A DNA stretch of 64,000 nucleotides from Agrobacterium tumefaciens (GCF_005221325.1 NZ_CP039892.1:1-64000); one strand, 5' to 3'; positions 1 to 7,990 are shown, counted from the first letter of the stretch. Translations and numbers: made by a program. Notes: a model not told the origin generated them from the letters alone.

Positions 1-702
1 ATGACAATCTGCATTTCAGCCGTGAGCGGCAAAGGTGGCGCTGGAAAAACCACCGCCGTGATCCTTCTCGCTGGCGAGTACGCCCTTGAGGGCAAGTCGG
101 TGCTTCTGATCGATGCTGACGGTCGCCAGAACCTAAACGAATGGTGGAAGCGCTCAACCGAGAAGGGCAACCAACCGGATGGCATCACTCTCGTAACAGC
201 AGCTACAGGGGGCGGTATTCAACGCATCCTCGAAACTGACGGCGAAAAGTACGACGTGGTTATTATGGACTCGCCGGGTCAAGACACCGTGACGCGGGAC
301 ACGATCATTGCCGGCTCTCATGTCGTGATTACGCCCATCCAACCCAACCAGGACGAAATCTTGGCGTCTGGTCAGGCCGCTCAGGATGTGGCTGACACGA
401 GCGATAGGGTAGGGCGGAGAATTCCGCACCTAATCTACAAGACGCGGATAAGCATGCCTTCCCGCGCTCTTGCCGCGTATCGCCTGATCCGTCCGTTCGT
501 GGAGAACCTGAAGGAAGGCGGATACGATTCCCATCTGCTTGAAACAGAACTTGTTGAGCGCAATCCCTATCGAGAAATCCGGAGTGGCTTCGGAACGCTG
601 CAAATGCTGGAACTCACGGATTCGATCAAGAAAGCCCGCATGGAAGTCGTCGAATTGAAACAGGAAATCGAAGCATTCGTGCAGGAACAGGTAGAGGGCT
701 GA
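1..702 (+). CDS. ParA-family ATPase, VirC1-like
   Basis: A 233-residue P-loop ATPase of the ParA/MinD type. The deviant Walker A motif KGGAGKTT is at residues 11-18, with a LLIDAD strand after it and a Walker B-like VVIMDSPGQD near residue 90. Such proteins position DNA or plasmids. VirC1 does this for T-DNA transfer by gathering relaxosome factors at the cell pole. The ribbon-helix-helix gene that follows four bases later resembles VirC2, so a virC-type transfer role is favoured over plain partition; this is inference. The ATG is the first base of the window, and the N-terminus begins normally for the family, so the gene is probably complete. Confidence 0.85.
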   Translation: MTICISAVSGKGGAGKTTAVILLAGEYALEGKSVLLIDADGRQNLNEWWKRSTEKGNQPDGITLVTAATGGGIQRILETDGEKYDVVIMDSPGQDTVTRDTIIAGSHVVITPIQPNQDEILASGQAAQDVADTSDRVGRRIPHLIYKTRISMPSRALAAYRLIRPFVENLKEGGYDSHLLETELVERNPYREIRSGFGTLQMLELTDSIKKARMEVVELKQEIEAFVQEQVEG

Positions 703-706
703 TCTC

Positions 707-1141
707 ATGGCACCAAGAGACCTCAAGCTGACAGAATTCGCTGTCGCACCACGCAAGCCAAAGCCTCCGGTAGCTGAACAGCAGGTTCAAGATACTCCGA
801 CCGCTGCGGAAACCACCAACACGCCGGTGAATGATACAGCCCCTGCAGAACGTGTGGAGGAGATCGTGGCAGAGCCTAAAGCTGCCGCTGGCCTCATTAC
901 ATCAGATGAGAACGTTCAGCGTCAAAGGGCGACAACACGGGCGCTGAACAACGAAACGTCTCGCCTTCGCCTGAAAGAGCTCAAGCAGAACAAGGCACGC
1001 GAAAGCAAGCATTTCGTCAATGTGCCTCTCGACTACGACACGAAGCAGCGCCTTAGCCGAGCTTCCATTGATAACGACGTCAAAATGACGGTCATACTCA
1101 AAGCTGCGATCGACCAGTTTTTGAAGGACAACGGCTATTGA
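707..1141 (+). CDS. VirC2-like ribbon-helix-helix protein
   Basis: A 144-residue protein. The N-terminal half is low-complexity, rich in Pro, Ala, Glu and Thr. The C-terminal half (about residues 100-144) reads as a ribbon-helix-helix unit, with the strand HFVNVPLD and a DVKMTVILKAAIDQFL helix. VirC2 is known to have such a fold and to bind DNA near the border or oriT. It starts four bases after the VirC1-like stop, so the two are co-transcribed. A purine-rich GTAGAGGG stretch upstream can serve as ribosome binding site. The assignment rests on fold pattern and gene order. Confidence 0.6.
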   Translation: MAPRDLKLTEFAVAPRKPKPPVAEQQVQDTPTAAETTNTPVNDTAPAERVEEIVAEPKAAAGLITSDENVQRQRATTRALNNETSRLRLKELKQNKARESKHFVNVPLDYDTKQRLSRASIDNDVKMTVILKAAIDQFLKDNGY

Positions 1142-1533
1142 TCCTTGACGCAAAGTTCCTCGTTGGCGTCGCCGTCGGCGGCGTCCTCGGCATCGCTCTC
1201 GCGCCTCACAGCGGCCAACTTGGGATTGATTTTTCCCAACTGCAAAACACCATTCTGGCGCGAGCAACAGGCGAGGGCGAAGTAACCGATAAGGGTAACT
1301 GGCCTACGGACGAAGAGGCTAAACAAGGCCTATTTGTTTTATCCAAATGGGATATAAAAAACTTCGGCAGCCAATCGACGGTTATAGTCAATAGGTGTAT
1401 TAGTATCGGCGAAAATACCATTGCTTGTGAGATGAGGGCAAAACTTAGTTGGCTAAAGGAAGAAGCCCTGATTGAAGGGCTTTTTCGCGGAAAACCGGAA
1501 AATTGGACTCTGGTTTCGGCCAAGACTAGGTAA
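1138..1533 (+). CDS. Hypothetical membrane-anchored protein
   Basis: A 131-residue protein not recognised. A hydrophobic stretch at about residues 5-23 looks like an uncleaved signal anchor, leaving a small periplasmic domain with Cys at about residues 87 and 97. The start is a TTG that overlaps the upstream stop as TTGA, so translation is probably coupled to the VirC2-like gene. The alternative is a later start, but no better-placed ATG is seen. Its place in the operon suggests a transfer-related role, without direct evidence. Confidence 0.6.
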   Translation: MILDAKFLVGVAVGGVLGIALAPHSGQLGIDFSQLQNTILARATGEGEVTDKGNWPTDEEAKQGLFVLSKWDIKNFGSQSTVIVNRCISIGENTIACEMRAKLSWLKEEALIEGLFRGKPENWTLVSAKTR

Positions 1534-1598
1534 AGAAGAACCTAGAAAATACCTCGCAGAGACAGCAAGGCATCTGCCCGAAATGCGGGCACTTGCTC

Positions 1599-1714
1599 AA
1601 CCAATTTGGTTCATTTCTCAAACATTCGACCATTGTCATATCTACCCCCAAATTGGTAGGGATTGGACCCGCGAATCGTTTTAAAATGGATAGTGCCAAA
1701 TTGGTATAATTTGG
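1599..1714 (+). promoter_or_regulatory. Triple operator and promoter of the XRE regulator
   Basis: Three copies of a CCAAATTGG-type palindrome lie at about 1601-1609 (reverse sense), 1648-1658 and 1696-1714. Their centres are 47-48 bp apart. The third, CCAAATTGGTATAATTTGG, encloses a perfect TATAAT at 1705-1710, placing an operator on the -10 box. This is the layout of negative autoregulation of the downstream gene. The binding protein is inferred. Confidence 0.6.
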
Positions 1715-1755
1715 TCATAGTACCCGCGATGGAGCGGAGTAGGAACCGAGAATAC

Positions 1756-2274
1756 ATGCCTGACACAACGCGGGACCTGATTAAATATAAAAGCTCGAAG
1801 GGCTTGGTCGAGACCACAGACGAAGAGGTCGACAAGCCCCTTTACCGCCGTCCTGGTTTCGAAGGTATCGTGAGCTTTAAGGAAATGGATGCGAAACTGG
1901 CGGCGTTCCTTCGGGACGCCCGTGAGAGCGAGTATCTAACCCGCGCTGAGTTTGCGCCAATTGTAGGCCTCTCCACAGCTGTCTACGGCCGTTATGAGCG
2001 CGCGTTCTCCCGAATGACGGTAACTCGCATGATCCATCTGTGCGAGCTTCTTGGTTTCATGCCAATTGACATGCTCTTTGCTGCCGCCCCCCATCTCTAC
2101 GGTCGTACGCCTGAAGAGGCTAAAGACCATTTGGAGCTTTCCCATTTGATCCGTGGCCTCCCGCATGAGGCTGTTCGAAATCTTATCGGTATCGTGGCGA
2201 GAATGACACCTGAAGAGAACCCCGCCGAAAAGGCGGGAAAGCCAGAAAAAACCGGGAAGAAGGAAGGCCGCTAA
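1756..2274 (+). CDS. XRE-family transcriptional regulator
   Basis: A 172-residue regulator with a Cro/CI-type helix-turn-helix in its middle (FLRDARESEYLTRAEFAPIV, then GLSTAVYGRYER). The start at 1756 is chosen because the protein then aligns end to end with the paralogue at 23767-24246; both share an EVDKPLYRRP-like segment near residue 30. An in-frame extension to 1663 would run back through the promoter. XRE repressors such as TrbR control conjugation genes on some rhizobial plasmids, so a transfer-control role is likely but inferred. The gene probably represses itself through the three upstream palindromes. Confidence 0.75.
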   Translation: MPDTTRDLIKYKSSKGLVETTDEEVDKPLYRRPGFEGIVSFKEMDAKLAAFLRDARESEYLTRAEFAPIVGLSTAVYGRYERAFSRMTVTRMIHLCELLGFMPIDMLFAAAPHLYGRTPEEAKDHLELSHLIRGLPHEAVRNLIGIVARMTPEENPAEKAGKPEKTGKKEGR

Positions 2275-2290
2275 GCGGCCTTTTTCTTTT
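2266..2290 (+). terminator. Intrinsic terminator at a convergent gene junction
   Basis: A GGCCGC/GCGGCC stem with a TAA loop is followed by TTTTTCTTTT on the plus strand. The loop carries the stop codon of the XRE gene, and the stem overlaps the stop of the convergent ArdC-like gene. It terminates rightward transcripts. Confidence 0.7.
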
Positions 2291-3152
2291 CGTCACCCTG
2301 CAGCTGGTGCAGGAAGTCGGAAACAGCCTGAGCCTTGGCGGCAGCTGTAACGATCGCACGCTTGTCCTGCTTGAGGACTTTAAGCCAGCTCTCGATGTAA
2401 GTCGCTGTACTGTCGCGCGGATCATGCTCGACACCGAGATCTGCACAAACGAAAGCTGCTGAAAGTTCGGCAACGAGTTCTTCCATGGCATATGCTTCAC
2501 TTCCGAAGCGTCCGGAAAGGTCTCGATCGAGACGGTGCTTTGCACCCGTCCAGTGGCCCACCTCATGAAGTGCTGTGCTGTAAAGATGGACTTCGCTCAG
2601 AAACTTGTCGCGATCCGGCATCTGAATGTCATCGAGGCCGGGGCGGTAACACGCATGCTTTCCGCCGTAGGTGATCTTGGCGCCGGTTCGCTCTAGAAAG
2701 GTCTCGACGCTTTCGAGGACCGGAACTGGCTGTAACGGCGTTTCCTCGGCGGGGCTTTTGAAGTGGTCTAGCAGGCCGTCGATCTGCTCGACGTTGAAGA
2801 CCGTGTAACCCTTGAGGTAGGGGATGCTGCGATCGTCTTCGCCCTGCTGTTCCTTCGGGTTGAAGGTGCCGTACTTGACGACTAGGGTTCCTTGCTCGCC
2901 CTTCCGGACCTGGCCGCCGACTTCGAGCGCCTGACGATAGGTCATCCAAGTGTTTTCGTCGTAGCCGGCGAGCTGGCTGGAAAGCCACAACATGATGACG
3001 TTGATGCCGCGATAGGCCTCGCCGTTAGAACGCATCGGAACTGCTGAGCGGGCAACAGTCCCGCGCCATGGGCGGATCCAAGGTTTGGTGCCGGCCTCTA
3101 GCTGCGCGATGATGGAGTCTGTGATGCGCTGGTAGGTGTCCTTGCTCTGCAT
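2271..3152 (-). CDS. ArdC-like antirestriction protein (zincin-like)
   Basis: A 293-residue protein. The N-terminal domain (about 1-130) begins with a DTYQRITDSIIAQLEAGTKPW-type segment typical of the ArdC single-stranded-DNA-binding domain. The C-terminal metallopeptidase-like domain has HEVGH at residues 196-200 and a downstream EELVAE near 225-230 that can give the third zinc ligand. Family members coat incoming single-stranded plasmid DNA and protect it from restriction during establishment. The ATG at 3152 follows a GGAG ribosome site. An upstream in-frame extension lacks one. Confidence 0.85.
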   Translation of the reverse strand: MQSKDTYQRITDSIIAQLEAGTKPWIRPWRGTVARSAVPMRSNGEAYRGINVIMLWLSSQLAGYDENTWMTYRQALEVGGQVRKGEQGTLVVKYGTFNPKEQQGEDDRSIPYLKGYTVFNVEQIDGLLDHFKSPAEETPLQPVPVLESVETFLERTGAKITYGGKHACYRPGLDDIQMPDRDKFLSEVHLYSTALHEVGHWTGAKHRLDRDLSGRFGSEAYAMEELVAELSAAFVCADLGVEHDPRDSTATYIESWLKVLKQDKRAIVTAAAKAQAVSDFLHQLQGDEKKKAA

Positions 3153-3385
3153 TGCCGTCTCCTGTTCGTTGGTTGACGGCAAAAAAACGGAGACAGTCGA
3201 ATCGAGCCCATGCACCTGCAGGGCCGAAACGGAGAGGAGGACCGCGAAGCGGTTGAATGGGGGAGGGGCTGTCGTAGCTTGTCCGTCAAATCACTCAACG
3301 AACTAGAAGACGGCTGCATGGAGGGGAGCAAGGGCACTGCGCGGCCCAGAGACGGCCATACAGTGCGCCTGACGGCAAATGACGC

Positions 3386-4474
3386 TTAACGGTCCCGATC
3401 GTCGCCGTTACGTTGCTGCTGACGGTTTGCGGCCTGCTCCGCCTCGGCGGCCTTCAGCTCGGCATTCTGGTTCTGCTGCTGTGGCTGTTGATCAGCTTTT
3501 TGCTCGGCCTGCGGCGGCTCACGAGTTTGGGCCTGAGATTCCTGCGACTGTTCTTGGCGGCCAAGCGTCTGGAAATTGGAGCGAGCAGTAAATTTCACTT
3601 CCTCGTCGTCTGCTGGCATCCGCTCAGGTAGGTCGGCGCGGTCTACCGCAATAATCCCCTTTTCGGTTACTAGCGTTGCAACACGGTCATCGTGGCCGAA
3701 CACCTGGCCTTCGATCTGTTCGCCTTGTCGCGCTGTTCGCACGTAATGCTCGAACGGTTGTTCTCCGACCTCCTTGAGATCGTTGATTGCGCCTCGCAAC
3801 GCCTCGCGCCGATTGGGGTCTGCCGCATCCTCCATGACATGCTTCATCGCGGGGCTAGAAGGGTCATTGTGCGTAGCAATCGACGCTTCAATCATGCGGG
3901 TTTTGGTGATGACACTCATATCCAGCTCGTGGCCGTAGTGCCGGCCAAGTTCGGAAATGAACGTCTCCTGGGTGCGTCCGTTGCCTTCTCTGAAGGGGTG
4001 CACATAGTTCAATTCGGAAAAAGTTTTCGCGGCGCGCTCAACGAATTCTTCGCGGGTGGCGTTCCGCATGGTCGCTGGATCGCTGATCGGTTTCAGGGCC
4101 TCGTCCAGGCCCATCTCTATTCGAGCGCCATGCAGGAACTGTGAGCCGCCTTTACCCATATTCCCAATCGGTTCGACGCGCGCGCCATCGACGACAGGGC
4201 TTTCGTTGCGTGTATGTCCAGCCCACTCGTACACGTCTTGGAAGATATGGCCGTGAATTGCCTTCAGGTGCGCGGCATCAAATTTACCTTTAGGGCCGCC
4301 ACCTTCGGCAATTTCTGAGATTCGATCTTCCGTCGCACGATACTCGATCGTCCTCAACTCGGATCTGGATTCGATGCCAAACTTGTTCCGGAGAACATTT
4401 TGACGGTCAGGATCGTCGGACGTGTTTGGATAGGTGTAAGAGCGATTGGGATTTTCAGCCATAAAAGCAACCAT
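3386..4474 (-). CDS. Fic-domain protein with OB-like region and Gln-rich tail
   Basis: A 362-residue protein. The Fic core covers about residues 25-230, with the active-site loop HPFREGNGRTQE at 159-170. The AMPylation consensus ends in a second Arg (HxFx[D/E]GNGRxxR), but here that position is Glu170, so ATP placement may be altered. Residues about 244-300 resemble the OB fold that follows Fic in Bartonella Bep/VbhT proteins. No BID domain is seen. The tail (about 305-362) is Gln/Ala/Glu rich and ends in RNGDDRDR, a charged end compatible with type IV secretion, though this is speculative. A VbhA-like antitoxin gene lies just upstream. ATG 4474 abuts a terminator. A second ATG at 4462 is possible. 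Confidence 0.85.
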   Translation of the reverse strand: MVAFMAENPNRSYTYPNTSDDPDRQNVLRNKFGIESRSELRTIEYRATEDRISEIAEGGGPKGKFDAAHLKAIHGHIFQDVYEWAGHTRNESPVVDGARVEPIGNMGKGGSQFLHGARIEMGLDEALKPISDPATMRNATREEFVERAAKTFSELNYVHPFREGNGRTQETFISELGRHYGHELDMSVITKTRMIEASIATHNDPSSPAMKHVMEDAADPNRREALRGAINDLKEVGEQPFEHYVRTARQGEQIEGQVFGHDDRVATLVTEKGIIAVDRADLPERMPADDEEVKFTARSNFQTLGRQEQSQESQAQTREPPQAEQKADQQPQQQNQNAELKAAEAEQAANRQQQRNGDDRDR

Positions 4475-4503
4475 GAAAAAGCCGCCTGCGTCAGCAGACG
4501 GCT
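4475..4503 (-). terminator. Intrinsic terminator between antitoxin and fic
   Basis: Read on the minus strand, an AGCCG-CTGC/GCAG-CGGCT stem (one mismatch, four-base loop) is followed by TTTTTC and then at once by the fic ATG. It lies downstream of the antitoxin gene in the direction of transcription. It should reduce toxin mRNA relative to antitoxin mRNA and may partly occlude fic translation. Confidence 0.6.
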
Positions 4504-4529
4504 GAAAGCCTAAAGAAAATGCTGTCGAT

Positions 4530-4739
4530 TTACGCCTTTGGCGCCGGCAAGATGCGAGCGCGATACTCTTCGCGGGTCAGATCGCCCGCAACGTATGCGG
4601 CAGATGCTTCTTCCAGAACCGGATCGTGCTGATATCCCTGTCGCATGTTCGCTGCGCGGGCTTGATCGATCGCCTTCTGGCGAGCAGCTACAGCTTCCGG
4701 GGACCGGTCGGGGCGGGGTGCATGGACGTTCATCGGCAA
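4530..4739 (-). CDS. VbhA-like Fic antitoxin
   Basis: A 69-residue helical protein directly upstream of fic on the same strand. Residues about 22-64 match the VbhA antitoxin pattern: a helix, then GYQHDP, then VLEEASAAYVAGDLTREEY. These antitoxins insert an [S/T]xxxE[G/N] helix beside the Fic site, where Glu pairs with the second Arg of the Fic motif. At the equivalent place this protein reads ANMRQG (residues 30-35), so Ser is replaced by Ala and Glu by Gln. The partner Arg in the toxin is also changed. The family call rests on size, position and pattern. Confidence 0.7.
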   Translation of the reverse strand: MPMNVHAPRPDRSPEAVAARQKAIDQARAANMRQGYQHDPVLEEASAAYVAGDLTREEYRARILPAPKA

Positions 4740-4853
4740 ATCTCCAATTACTGTTCAAACTAACACGAAAAGGGCCGAAAATCCAGCATTTAAGCGGATT
4801 TCCAGCCTGTTTCGGGTTGGAAGCCCGGTCACCGACCGGGCTTCCTTGCGCGA

Positions 4854-5183
4854 TCAACGCTGCTCCCATTCGATGATGGCCTGCAAAGTCGGATCATCCT
4901 GATTGGGGAAGCGGCCCAGGTTCGCGTTGAACCGCATCTGCTTGATCGAGATCGTGTAGTAGGGACGGCCTTCGGCGTTGTCTTTCTTCCAAATACCGCC
5001 GACCTCAAGATCGTGGCCGCCCGGAGATTTGGCATAGACGCGGTGCGTTGGAGCCAGAGGGTGGGACGAGGAGAATGGGGTCGCCGTGATCGGCAGGTCG
5101 CGTTCGATGGTAGAAATGAGGCCTTTGCCGGAAGCGGTATCGAAGTTATCGCCGTCAAACTGGATGAAGTTGGTGATTTTCAT
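4854..5183 (-). CDS. DUF736 family protein
   Basis: A 109-residue protein opening MKITNFIQF with later segments GGHDLEVGGIWKK, YYTISIKQ and LGRFPNQDD. This is the DUF736 pattern common on alphaproteobacterial plasmids. Its function is unknown. ATG 5183 follows an AGGAG ribosome site eight bases away. The leader ahead of the start (an ACCACCAAAGAGGAG stretch) is similar to those at 14956-14981 and 15108-15133. Confidence 0.8.
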   Translation of the reverse strand: MKITNFIQFDGDNFDTASGKGLISTIERDLPITATPFSSSHPLAPTHRVYAKSPGGHDLEVGGIWKKDNAEGRPYYTISIKQMRFNANLGRFPNQDDPTLQAIIEWEQR

Positions 5184-5585
5184 GATGTAAACTCCTCTTT
5201 GGTGGTTGCGATGAGCGTTCACAAGGCACGGCGGAAAGCGGTGCGCACCGTAGGCCGGAGCGCAGCGTAGGAGGCTGGTAGGCCGCAAAATTTGCTTCGC
5301 GAGGAAGCCGCAGGCGGGGAAATTTTACGGTAGGCCAGCTTTGCGCAAACCGCGTCGCTGTGCGAACGGGCATCAAGAGCAACCGCCCCAGAGGAGTTTG
5401 GCGTGAAAGCGTATTGCAAACCTCACCTTTGACCTGAAACCTCTACCGCTATGAGTTGCGCCAATATTATTCATCTTTAGCGGGCAAACAACCGAAAACG
5501 CTGGGTATTTTCCCGAACGTCGTTACCGATTTGGGTAAGTAAATACGCCCACTGGCAATTGAAACGCGGCAAGTTGGATCGGTCG
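5184..5585. other. Intergenic region with one operator-like site
   Basis: No gene is seen in these 402 bases. The half next to DUF736 is rich in inverted repeats. At 5524-5537 the minus strand reads TACCCAAATCGGTA, a match to the CCAAATTGGTA-type operator of the XRE regulator. It lies about 340 bp upstream of DUF736. Confidence 0.45.
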
Positions 5586-6092
5586 TCAGTTTTGGTGCTG
5601 ACCACGCCTATATGTTCCAGGCACCTCGATCTCGGCGGCCCACATGCCGGCTCGACGCTCGCGCGCGCTTCCTTCAGCGTTATGGTAAGCGTTCAGGTCG
5701 AGCGGGTGGCCGCTCGGGAGATATCGCAAAAGCAGCATGGCGTGACCTGCCTTGATCATCTCAAGGCCAATATCCGTTTGTTGGATGAAGCACTGACCGA
5801 CGAGGCGACGGTATTGGTCTTTGTCGATGACCTTGCACGTAACGTGGCGGCCGTCGATCATTCGAGCGAGATACTGCCGCGCCTCGACACCACATGCCCA
5901 TTCGGCACCATTTTTCCAGCCTTTCTGGTCGCGCTCACAGGCATCGATCGCGGCTATCCTGATCCTCTGCTGCCGGATACTGAAAGTATCGCCATCGATC
6001 ACGCGCGCCTGGCCCGAATAGTCGGCCGCGGTGGCGGGTTGCTGAATGAAAAGCGCGGCAAGCAATGCCGAAAAACCGAGGTTTCTTATCAA
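5586..6092 (-). CDS. Exported SNase-like thermonuclease
   Basis: A 168-residue protein with an N-terminal signal peptide ending near ATAAD, followed by a staphylococcal-nuclease fold: RVIDGDTF, then RIRIAAIDACERDQ and QYRRLVGQC. The first Arg, the Glu of DACER and the Arg of QYRR line up with the three catalytic residues of the family, so it may be active. It is probably periplasmic. The start is a TTG at 6092 that overlaps the RepC stop as TTGA and has a GGAGG eight bases upstream. It is translationally coupled to repC. Confidence 0.75.
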   Translation of the reverse strand: MIRNLGFSALLAALFIQQPATAADYSGQARVIDGDTFSIRQQRIRIAAIDACERDQKGWKNGAEWACGVEARQYLARMIDGRHVTCKVIDKDQYRRLVGQCFIQQTDIGLEMIKAGHAMLLLRYLPSGHPLDLNAYHNAEGSARERRAGMWAAEIEVPGTYRRGQHQN

Positions 6093-7369
6093 TTTAGAGC
6101 CTCCATGGAGTTGCGGGCAACCAGCCCAAAAACGGAACGGGATAGATGAAGTTCGCCGGACGCGGCCCGGTCCGTCATGGCCCGCAGGTAGCCTCCCGGC
6201 GAGCTGACTTCCTGGCGGCTGTATTTCTCGAACGTGACGGCAATGGCGACATCGGCGGCCTGCTGACCCATGCGATCGACGGCGCGCAGGCGGGCATCCT
6301 CCGACACGCCGGCCAACCGGCAAATTTGCGGCGAGAGGCGGGCCAGATCGGACCAGCTGCGGGGCGCAGCGGCAAAATAGGTACTCAAGGACGGCGCAGC
6401 CCTCCAAACATCTTCAAGAGCAACTAATCCAAGCTGCAGGCTCGATTGCCTCTTGTCTGGGCCGGATCCTCTCCACAGGCTTTCCTCAAAAGCCCTCTTG
6501 CTGGCGGAGCCAGCTCCAAACAAGTTGTGTTGTTCGGCGGTAGCCGAACGCATTTCATCTTTACCAAGGTCAAAACGATGGGGGTTTGTAATCTGTTTGT
6601 GCATGTCGTTTTCGACATTCGCGCATGTCATTTCAGCATCAAACTGAACATCGACGGCTGCATGCGCAGCCAAATGCAGGCGGCTTACAACCCATTCCAG
6701 CAAACCGGCTGCCTTGCGCAGCACATAGGCTGGGGCCTTAGAGGCTGTGCCGACAAAGGCCGCGATACGCTCGATACGGCTTTGCATCCGAATGATCTGG
6801 GCCTCTGTCTGCTCGGCTGCTGCCACAAGGCTATATCGCGCGCTACGAAGCGCATCGCGGAACCGGCGCGCTGCGGCGTCGGTGACGCGCTTTTCCTCGC
6901 GCTTCTGCCGCACGAGCTGGTCAAGCTCACGGTATCGCGCGATCAGCACCCGAAGGTCGATCCCGCAGGCATCGGAGATTTCACCTTCACCGTCGCGGAT
7001 CGGGTAGCGTTTGAAATTCGCGCTGTCCTGCATGGTGATCAGGCCAGCATCGAACAGACGCGACAGGATGCGGCTCACGCGTCCAGGTGAGCGGTTAATC
7101 TCAAACCCAAGCTGATTGTTCGACTTGAAGACGATCGGACGTCCCGCCTTGTCGAAAGCGTCCGCTTTCGCGGTGTTGATGATCGTCGTCAGAAGGTGGC
7201 TTTCTGTGCTGGTGACAAGACCAGTACAAGGCAGGTTCTGTGACAAAACTGCCAACTGGGCGCGCGTCACCGATCCGACTTCCGTCGACTGGGCCAGTCG
7301 CCGGAACTCAGCTCGCTCTTTCGTCATCCTGCGGCCGGTTGGCCGCTTATATGCAAGGGTTTCCCCCAT
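6089..7369 (-). CDS. repC: RepC-type plasmid replication initiator
   Basis: A 426-residue protein with the hallmark RepC N-terminal winged-helix segment at about residues 75-130 (AFDKAGRPIVFKSNNQLGFE, then NRSPGRVSRILSRLFDAGLI and NFKRYPIRD). A helical middle and the usual C-terminal domain follow. RepC starts replication of repABC plasmids from an origin within its own gene. No repA or repB lies immediately upstream, so this looks like a repC-only replicon, or one using the ParB-like and VirC1-like proteins elsewhere. ATG 7369 is preceded by GGAGACGGGACA. A likely antisense RNA lies in the leader. Confidence 0.9.
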   Translation of the reverse strand: MGETLAYKRPTGRRMTKERAEFRRLAQSTEVGSVTRAQLAVLSQNLPCTGLVTSTESHLLTTIINTAKADAFDKAGRPIVFKSNNQLGFEINRSPGRVSRILSRLFDAGLITMQDSANFKRYPIRDGEGEISDACGIDLRVLIARYRELDQLVRQKREEKRVTDAAARRFRDALRSARYSLVAAAEQTEAQIIRMQSRIERIAAFVGTASKAPAYVLRKAAGLLEWVVSRLHLAAHAAVDVQFDAEMTCANVENDMHKQITNPHRFDLGKDEMRSATAEQHNLFGAGSASKRAFEESLWRGSGPDKRQSSLQLGLVALEDVWRAAPSLSTYFAAAPRSWSDLARLSPQICRLAGVSEDARLRAVDRMGQQAADVAIAVTFEKYSRQEVSSPGGYLRAMTDRAASGELHLSRSVFGLVARNSMEALN

Positions 7370-7434
7370 TGTCCCGTCTCCTAAGTCAGGGACCAGACAA
7401 AGCTTCGCCGTTCACCGAAATGGTGTTTTTCTTA

Positions 7435-7530
7435 TTGACTTTTGGGAGGGGGTCTGCGAGAAAGATCGTGCTAAAGAGTTTCTCTGACAGACCGCTTCCA
7501 GATTTTTTCGGGGAGCGGTTTTTCTTTTCT
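7435..7530 (+). ncRNA. Candidate counter-transcribed RNA in the repC leader
   Basis: On the strand opposite repC a TTGACT box at 7435-7440 is followed, about 50 bases later, by a 9-bp stem (7491-7499 with 7511-7519) and TTTTTCTTTT. That gives a short RNA of roughly 60 bases ending upstream of repC. repABC plasmids are known to carry an incompatibility RNA antisense to the repC leader with exactly this layout. The -10 box is poor (GAGAAA or AAAGAT), so the start is uncertain. Confidence 0.5.
7491..7530 (+). terminator. Intrinsic terminator of the putative antisense RNA
   Basis: ACCGCTTCC pairs with GGGAGCGGT (one G-T pair) across an 11-base loop and is followed by a T-rich tract at 7520-7528 on the plus strand. 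Confidence 0.7.
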
Positions 7531-7751
7531 GGGCCGGTGTGATCTCCAAAAATTCGGTTAGAATGTATGAGTCGGATCAGTATCTGATTCCGGTTAATTT
7601 CGATACATACCCTGATTACCCAACTTGGCGCAACAATGGTGCCTAAACCATTAGCGTGACGCGGCGTAAAAAACGCAAAAAGCGGACAAAACCGTTGTCT
7701 ATCAACGGCTTTGATTGCTTTTTGCCGTCTTCATCAAAATTATCAACATTG

Positions 7752-7923
7752 CCAAATTGGTACAATTTGCCCTCTTCGGCCACCTTTTTAGGGTATTTCT
7801 TCCCACAGGGCGGGGAGGAGAGTTTGAGAGGAGGGGGGTAGGGCCTTCTCTCAAGAGGCGGGCGCGTCGAGCGACCGGCTCTATATCGGCCCCCACAATT
7901 ACCCCCAAATTGCAGTAGATTTG
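7752..7923. promoter_or_regulatory. Operator-like sites upstream of repC
   Basis: CCAAATTGGTACAATTTGCC at 7752-7771 differs by a few bases from the operator at 1696-1714. A weaker copy, CCAAATTGCAGTAGATTTG, is at 7905-7923. Both sit in the 620-base region between repC and the small gene at 7991. They suggest that the plasmid XRE regulator also acts on replication. A CCGTTG-TCTAT-CAACGG hairpin lies near 7692-7709. Confidence 0.5.
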
Positions 7924-7990
7924 CGAACGCGAAAGCGCCCGCCTTGGCTCGATGCCAGGGCGGGCGCAGCGGCACTTGATCTGGGGAGAA

